A DNA stretch of 64,000 nucleotides. It comes from Acidobacteriota bacterium. GTDB lineage: Bacteria > Acidobacteriota > Vicinamibacteria > Vicinamibacterales > CAVVIG01. Under the pieces are notes generated by a model, which was given only the letters and a program-made list of their open reading frames with translations, had not been told where the DNA came from and made no database searches. Where the stretch lies: contig JACPZW010000014.1 in NCBI GenBank assembly GCA_016195265.1, positions 1 through 64,000 of the forward strand, in the 5' to 3' direction. The translations under genes and the position numbers were made by a program. Each line of letters begins with the position of its first letter. Within the stretch, counting starts at the first letter, position 1. This document shows, in pieces, positions 59,855-64,000 of the stretch.

Positions 59855-61035
59855 ACGAAGCTGTCATCGTGTCCGCGGCCCGTACCGCGGTGGGCAAGGC
59901 GCCGAACGGGACGTTGCGCGGGACGCGGCCGGACGAGCTGGCGGCGACCGCCATCGGCGAAGCGCTCAGGCGGGCGCCGGGGCTCGATCCCGCCGAGATA
60001 GACGATGTCATTCTCGGGTGCGCGATGCCGGAGGCCGAGCAGGGCATGAACGTCGCGCGCATCGCGAGCCTGCGCGCCGGCATTCCGGTCAGCGCGTCGG
60101 CCGTCACCGTGAATCGCTTCTGCTCGTCCGGGCTCCAGGCGATCGCGTACGCCGCCGAACGCGTGATGTGCGGCTTCGCGTCGTCTATCGTCGCCGGCGG
60201 CACCGAGTCGATGAGCCTCGTGCCGATGGGCGGCCACAAGATCGCGCCGAATCCGACGCTCGTGGACCGCTACCCCGACGTCTACCTGAGCACAGGGCTC
60301 GTCGCGGAGAACCACGCGCGCGAGTCGAACATCTCGCGGGATGCGCAGGATCAGTTCGCGCTGCGCAGCCACCAGCGCGCGATCGCCGCGATCGACGCCG
60401 GCCGGTTCGCCGAAGAGATCGTCCCCGTGACGGGCATGGCGATCAACGGGGACGGGTCTCGGCGTGAGGCTCCGAGACCCGTCCCCTTCACCTTCGCGAT
60501 CGACGAAGGGCCTCGGCGCGACACATCCGCCGAGGCGCTGGCGAAACTGCGGCCGGCGTTCCACGCAGCCGGCAGCGTCACGGCCGGTAATTCGTCGCAG
60601 ACGAGCGACGGCGCGGCGGCGGTGATCGTCATGTCGGGCGAGCGCGCGCGCGCGTGCGGCCTGACGCTGATGGCGCGCTTCGTCACGTTCGCGACCGCCG
60701 GCGTCGAGCCGGAGCGGTTCGGCGTTGGTCCCGTGCCAGCGATCCAGAAAGCGCTGAAGCTCGCCGGGCTGCCGCTGGATCAGATCGACCTCATCGAGCT
60801 CAACGAAGCATTCGCGGCGCAGGTCCTCGCCTGCCTCGCCGCCCTGCCTATCGATCCGGATCGGTTGAACGTGAACGGCGGCGCCATCGCCCTGGGCCAT
60901 CCACTCGGGTGTACGGGCGCGAAACTGACGACCACCCTGCTCTATGAAATGAAGCGGCGGCGTGCGCGGTACGGGATGGTAACGATGTGCGTTGGCGGCG
61001 GAATGGGGGCAGCGGGCATTTTCGAGCGGCTGTGA
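59851..61035 (+). CDS. fadA: Acetyl-CoA acyltransferase (thiolase)
   Basis: 394 residues; last step of beta-oxidation. Catalytic Cys in [18 protein letters not shown] (about 90), His in [13 protein letters not shown] and [16 protein letters not shown], Cys in [16 protein letters not shown] 15-bp perfect palindrome lies in frame at about residues 200-212, giving [13 protein letters not shown] between VPVTGMAIN and FAIDEGPR, a loop region in the family. The C-terminal GAAGIFER sequence is repeated in the gap before the next gene, indicating a partly duplicated or converted gene end. Confidence 0.95.
   Translation: MNEAVIVSAARTAVGKAPNGTLRGTRPDELAATAIGEALRRAPGLDPAEIDDVILGCAMPEAEQGMNVARIASLRAGIPVSASAVTVNRFCSSGLQAIAYAAERVMCGFASSIVAGGTESMSLVPMGGHKIAPNPTLVDRYPDVYLSTGLVAENHARESNISRDAQDQFALRSHQRAIAAIDAGRFAEEIVPVTGMAINGDGSRREAPRPVPFTFAIDEGPRRDTSAEALAKLRPAFHAAGSVTAGNSSQTSDGAAAVIVMSGERARACGLTLMARFVTFATAGVEPERFGVGPVPAIQKALKLAGLPLDQIDLIELNEAFAAQVLACLAALPIDPDRLNVNGGAIALGHPLGCTGAKLTTTLLYEMKRRRARYGMVTMCVGGGMGAAGIFERL
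60448..60486. repeat. 15-bp perfect palindrome in frame inside the thiolase gene
   Basis: GGGGACGGGTCTCGG-9 nt-CCGAGACCCGTCCCC. Member of the GGGGACGGG family seen at 25541 and 43423. Confidence 0.92.
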
Positions 61036-61079
61036 TCCACCGGCCCGCGCACATGAAACAAGGTCCGTTGGCGGCGAGC

Positions 61080-61113
61080 GTGGGCGCTGCCGGCATTTTC
61101 GAGAGAGTGTAGC
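61080..61113 (+). other. Remnant of a second thiolase C-terminal end
   Basis: The sequence encodes [10 protein letters not shown] followed by TAG, nearly identical to the last codons of the thiolase ([12 protein letters not shown]) 78 bases earlier. It directly precedes the acyl-CoA dehydrogenase ATG. It looks like the original gene end left behind after duplication or replacement. Confidence 0.7.
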
Positions 61114-61114
61114 C

Positions 61115-62950
61115 ATGGCGATCATCACGAATGCTCCGAGTGCGACGACGATTCAGCGCGGCGGCGAATGGCTCCTGCAATCGACCGATGCCGACCGCGT
61201 CTTTACCCCCGAGCGGATCACCGACGAGCACCGGCTCATCGCCAAGACGGCGCGCGAGTTCGTCGACAGCGAGGTACTGCCGGTCCTCGATCAGCTCGAG
61301 ACGAAGGACTGGGACCTGGCGCGCGCGCTCGTGCGGCGCGCCGCCGGCCTCGGCCTTCTGGGCGTCGACGTGCCTGACGCCTACGGCGGCCTCGCCCTCG
61401 ACAAGGTGACGTCGCTCGTCGTCAGCGAAACGCTCGCGCGGTCGGCGTCGTTCGGCGCCGCGTTCGGCGCGCACGCGAACCTGACCATCGTCCCGCTGGT
61501 GCTCTTCGGCAGCGAAGCGCAGAAGCAGAAGTACCTGCCGACGCTGCTGAGCGGCGAGATCATCGGCGCGTACGGCCTGAGCGAGTCGGGCTCGGGCTCC
61601 GACGCGATGGGCGCGCGCACGAAGGCGACGCGGCAGCCCGACGGCAGCTTCCTTCTCAACGGCGAGAAGATGTGGATTACCAACGGCGGCTTCGCCGATC
61701 TGTTCGTCGTCTTCGCCCAGGCCAGCGACGAACCGGGGGCAGGGGCCCCCGGTGTGAAAAAGGACGCCTTTACCGCGTTCCTCGTCGAGCGCGGCTGGGG
61801 CGTGAAGAGCGGCAAGGAAGAACACAAGATGGGCCTCCACGGCTCGTCGACCTGTCCGCTCATCTTTCAGGACGTCAAGGTCCCGGCCGAGAACGTGCTG
61901 GGCGAGGTCGGCAAGGGACACAAGGTCGCCTTCAACGTGCTGAACTTCGCGCGCTTCAAGCTGGGCGCGATGTGCGGCGGCGGCGCGCAGAGCGCGCTCG
62001 CGGAAAGCGCAAAGTACGCGGCGGCGCGAAAGCAGTTCGGCCAGCCCATCGCGTCCTTCGGCGCGATCAAGCACAAGATCGGCGAGATGGTCGTCCGCAC
62101 GTACGCGATCGAGAGCTTGCTGTACCGCATCGCCGGGCTCGTCGACGAGCGCATCGCCTCGACGCCGCACGAGGCGACGGATGGATCGGCGGCGCTGGCC
62201 GCGTTCGAGGAGTACGCCGTCGAGGCGTCGATCGCGAAGGTCGCCGGCAGCGAAGCGCTGAACTTCATCCTCGACGAGAACATCCAGATCCACGGCGGCA
62301 ACGGCTACGTGCGCGACTACCCGGCGGAGCGCCACTTCCGCGACGCGCGCGTGAACCGCATCTTCGAAGGCACGAACGAGATCAACCGCCTTCTGATTCC
62401 GGGCATGCTGATTCGCCGCGCCGTGAAGGGCGACCTCGCCCTCATCCCGGCGGCGAAAGCGCTGCAGGACGAACTGCTCGCGCCCGCGACGATGCCGTCC
62501 ACAGATGATGGCGTGCTCGCCGACGAACGGCGCGCGATCGACGCGTTCAGGAAGACGGCGCTGATGGTGTTCGGCGTGGCGATGCAGACCTACGGCGCCA
62601 AGCTCACCGACGAGCAGGAAGTGCTGATGCACCTCGCCGACATCGCGATCGACGTCTACAGCGCGGAAAGCGCGACGCTGCGCGCTCTCGCGGCGTCGGA
62701 CCGAAAGGTACCGCGAGCGGCGCTGCACGTCGATGCCGCCCGCGTATTCGTGAGCGACGCCGCGCTTCGAATTGACGCGGCGGCGCGGCAAGCGCTGGCG
62801 GCAATGACCGAGGGCGACACGCTGCGCACGATGCTGGCCGCCCTGCGGCGCGTGATCAAGGTGACGCCGATCAATACTGTGGCGCTACGCCGCAGGCTCG
62901 CGGATGAAACCGTTACCCGCGGCGCATATCCCTTCGCGCAAGGCAGGTAG
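61115..62950 (+). CDS. fadE: Acyl-CoA dehydrogenase (FadE-like)
   Basis: 611 residues; FAD-dependent first step of beta-oxidation. Motifs are GLLGVDVPDAYGGLALDK, AYGLSESGSGSDAMGARTKA, KMWITNGGFADLFVVFA and RKQFGQPIASFGAIKHKIGEM. The IQIHGGNGYVRDYPAERHFRDARVNRIFEGTNEINR block carries the catalytic-type region. The C-terminal extension of about 200 residues resembles the Bacillus FadE/VLCAD-like group. An in-frame CCGGGGGC palindrome gives EPGAGAPGV after FAQASD. It completes a fadN-fadA-fadE set. Confidence 0.93.
   Translation: MAIITNAPSATTIQRGGEWLLQSTDADRVFTPERITDEHRLIAKTAREFVDSEVLPVLDQLETKDWDLARALVRRAAGLGLLGVDVPDAYGGLALDKVTSLVVSETLARSASFGAAFGAHANLTIVPLVLFGSEAQKQKYLPTLLSGEIIGAYGLSESGSGSDAMGARTKATRQPDGSFLLNGEKMWITNGGFADLFVVFAQASDEPGAGAPGVKKDAFTAFLVERGWGVKSGKEEHKMGLHGSSTCPLIFQDVKVPAENVLGEVGKGHKVAFNVLNFARFKLGAMCGGGAQSALAESAKYAAARKQFGQPIASFGAIKHKIGEMVVRTYAIESLLYRIAGLVDERIASTPHEATDGSAALAAFEEYAVEASIAKVAGSEALNFILDENIQIHGGNGYVRDYPAERHFRDARVNRIFEGTNEINRLLIPGMLIRRAVKGDLALIPAAKALQDELLAPATMPSTDDGVLADERRAIDAFRKTALMVFGVAMQTYGAKLTDEQEVLMHLADIAIDVYSAESATLRALAASDRKVPRAALHVDAARVFVSDAALRIDAAARQALAAMTEGDTLRTMLAALRRVIKVTPINTVALRRRLADETVTRGAYPFAQGR
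61733..61752. repeat. In-frame palindrome inside the acyl-CoA dehydrogenase gene
   Basis: CCGGGGGC-AGGG-GCCCCCGG, perfect 8-bp arms; same family as the element in mutS2. Lies in a loop before the conserved AFLVERG strand. Confidence 0.75.
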
Positions 62951-63072
62951 GGCGGGTAAGGCAGGTGGGGAAGAAGAGGCCGTTGGGTTTGGCGGGGATG
63001 GTAGGTTGAACATGAATCGCATGCGTCGTCTTTCCCTACCCGCCCTACCTGTCCTACCCGCCCTTCCCGCCC
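62942..63072. repeat. Inverted nonamer arms around the DUF1684 start
   Basis: Left arm GGCAGGTAG, GGCGGGTAA, GGCAGGTGG (62942-62971). Right arm CTACCCGCC, CTACCTGTC, CTACCCGCC, CTTCCCGCC (about 63036-63072). The ATG at 63012 lies in the loop, and the right arm encodes the hydrophobic core of the signal peptide. Confidence 0.88.
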
Positions 63073-63659
63073 TGTGCGCGCTCGCCCTCTTCATGGGCGC
63101 GTGCTCAACTGCCACGCTTCCCGACGCCAAGGACTACGCCGCCAAGCTGACCGCCGAGCGCGCGGCCAAGGACGCGGCGTTTGCCGCGAGTGACGATCCG
63201 GTCCCCGGGGTCCGCCACGCGGAACTGCTGCCCCTCGCCTACTTTCCGATCGACGCCGACTACGACGTGCCCGCGGTGCTGAAGCCCGCCGAGAGCAGCG
63301 CGCCGATGAAGATGCCCACGTCGACGGGCACGCAGCGCGACATGCGGCGCGTCGGCACGCTCGAGTTTTCACTCAAGAGCCAGCCGCTGAAGCTCACGGC
63401 GTTCGTCGAGGTGGGCGCGAAGGATTTGAATCGGCTGTTCGTGCCGTTCACCGACGCGACGACAGGGACGGAAACGTATCCCGGCGGACGGTATCTCGAT
63501 CTCGATCGCACGGCGACGAATCTCTACGACCTCGACTTCAACCGCGCGTACAACCCGTACTGCTACTTCAACGCCAGTTACGAATGCCCGTACCCGCCTG
63601 CCGAAAGCCGGCTGAAAGTTCCGGTCAGGGCGGGCGAGAAAGTTAAAACTGAAAACTGA
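63012..63659 (+). CDS. DUF1684 lipoprotein
   Basis: 215 residues. Lipoprotein signal: basic MNRMRRLS, hydrophobic LPALPVLPALPALCALALF and the lipobox MGAC. The mature part matches the DUF1684 pattern (LLPLAYFPIDADYDVPAVL, VGTLEFSLKSQPLKLTAFVE, FVPFTDATTGTETYPGGRYLDL, FNRAYNPYCYFNASYECPYPP). Function unknown. The LPALPVLPALPAL segment is encoded by nonamer repeats, and the terminal EKVKTEN by the AACTGAA array, so both ends are repeat-derived. The track's earlier start lies in the preceding gene. Confidence 0.85.
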   Translation: MNRMRRLSLPALPVLPALPALCALALFMGACSTATLPDAKDYAAKLTAERAAKDAAFAASDDPVPGVRHAELLPLAYFPIDADYDVPAVLKPAESSAPMKMPTSTGTQRDMRRVGTLEFSLKSQPLKLTAFVEVGAKDLNRLFVPFTDATTGTETYPGGRYLDLDRTATNLYDLDFNRAYNPYCYFNASYECPYPPAESRLKVPVRAGEKVKTEN

Positions 63660-63735
63660 AAACTGAAAACTTCGGACCGCAAGTTTTCACTTTCGAGTTT
63701 CACTTTTCAGTTTTCTCTTTTCAGTTTTAACTTTA
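63637..63735. repeat. Inverted heptamer arms AACTGAA/TTCAGTT before the HAD gene
   Basis: AACTGAA repeated three to four times in register on the left; TTTCACT, TTTCACTTTTCAGTT and TTTTCAGTTTTAACTT on the right. Contains the DUF1684 stop and ends three bases before the HAD start codon. Confidence 0.92.
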
Positions 63736-63738
63736 CTC

Positions 63739-64000
63739 ATGCTCAAAGCGATCGTCTTCGACTTCGACGGCGTGATCGCGAACAGCGAGCCGCTGCACTT
63801 CCAGGCGTTTCGCGACGTGCTCGCCGGCGAAGGCGTGACGCTGACCGAGCAGGATTACTACGCGCGCTACCTCGGCTACGACGACCGCGGCGTCTTCAGG
63901 ATCGTCGGCGAGGAACGCGGCGCCGGCTGGACCGCCGCGCGCGTCAGCGAGCTGGCCGCGCGCAAGGCGGCGCGGCTCGAAGCCCTTGAGGCGATGGACC
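63739..64000 (+). CDS. HAD-superfamily hydrolase, beta-phosphoglucomutase-like (partial)
   Basis: The first 87 residues are visible. The HAD nucleophile motif I is present as IVFDFDGVIANSEPLHFQAF (DxDG followed by the SEPLH typical of beta-PGM-like phosphatases/mutases), then the start of the helical cap (YLGYDDRGVFRIV). The gene runs off the window end. The ATG directly follows the heptamer hairpin. Confidence 0.88.
   Translation, partial: MLKAIVFDFDGVIANSEPLHFQAFRDVLAGEGVTLTEQDYYARYLGYDDRGVFRIVGEERGAGWTAARVSELAARKAARLEALEAMD

Overview
The window is a GC-rich, densely coded bacterial chromosome segment. The complete mra/mur/fts division and cell-wall cluster, the meso-DAP-type MurE motif (DNPRSEDP), a fused alpha-beta 2-oxoacid dehydrogenase E1, PSMA-like M28 peptidase and FadN/FadA/FadE-type beta-oxidation genes suggest a diderm bacterium. 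Acidobacteriota, perhaps Vicinamibacteria, is my best guess. No rRNA gene is present and the taxonomic call is inference.

Layout. 0-8 kb: citrate synthase, a small membrane protein, a five-unit 36-bp palindrome array, a DUF362 protein coupled to a processive GT2 enzyme, then divergent larB and mutS2. 8-12.7 kb: an information-processing block (dnaG, rpoD, a CAU-anticodon tRNA, a DUF164 zinc-ribbon protein). 12.7-15.3 kb: a visibly AT-richer island with a broken IS630 transposase, a tRNA 3'-end fragment and a promoter-to-terminator two-gene unit (membrane GAF protein plus a 71-aa protein). 15.3-19.3 kb: RNase HI, PgeF, AcpS, a small SpoVG-like protein and a radical SAM protein. 19.4-36.5 kb, minus strand: mraZ-rsmH-ftsL-ftsI-murE-murF-mraY-murD-ftsW-murG-murC-ftsQ-ftsA-ftsZ, driven by a clear TTGACA-17-TACTAT promoter with three MraZ-type boxes. 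36.6-44.4 kb: a degenerate YchF-like GTPase, then a translationally coupled surface-sugar operon (four glycosyltransferases, two NDP-sugar epimerase-type enzymes, one DegT aminotransferase). 44.4-53.1 kb: an STN-like secreted protein, YqeY, a MurJ that appears internally deleted, rhomboid protease, DoxX, M28 peptidase, cupin and fused E1. 53.1-55.4 kb: a second accessory island (four-helix bundle protein, PIN toxin with a 59-aa putative antitoxin, secreted alpha/beta hydrolase). 55.4-63 kb: TetR regulator behind an 18-bp FadR-like operator, followed by fadN-, fadA- and fadE-like genes with two hydrolases between them. The window ends in a DUF1684 lipoprotein and a truncated HAD hydrolase.

The most unusual feature is the repeat content. 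Two kinds of short element recur. One is perfect palindromes of 20-40 bp in a few sequence families. The other is degenerate tandem arrays of 7-, 8- or 9-nt words, usually arranged as two inverted arms. They fill intergenic gaps, supply the first or last codons of many genes (rnhA, pgeF, ftsZ, murG, murD, murC, murF, doxX, DUF1684) and lie in frame inside mutS2, murF, the E1 gene, fadN, the thiolase and the acyl-CoA dehydrogenase. Both AT-rich islands lie between inverted arms of the same word family. All statements are from reading the sequence; no database search or alignment was run.
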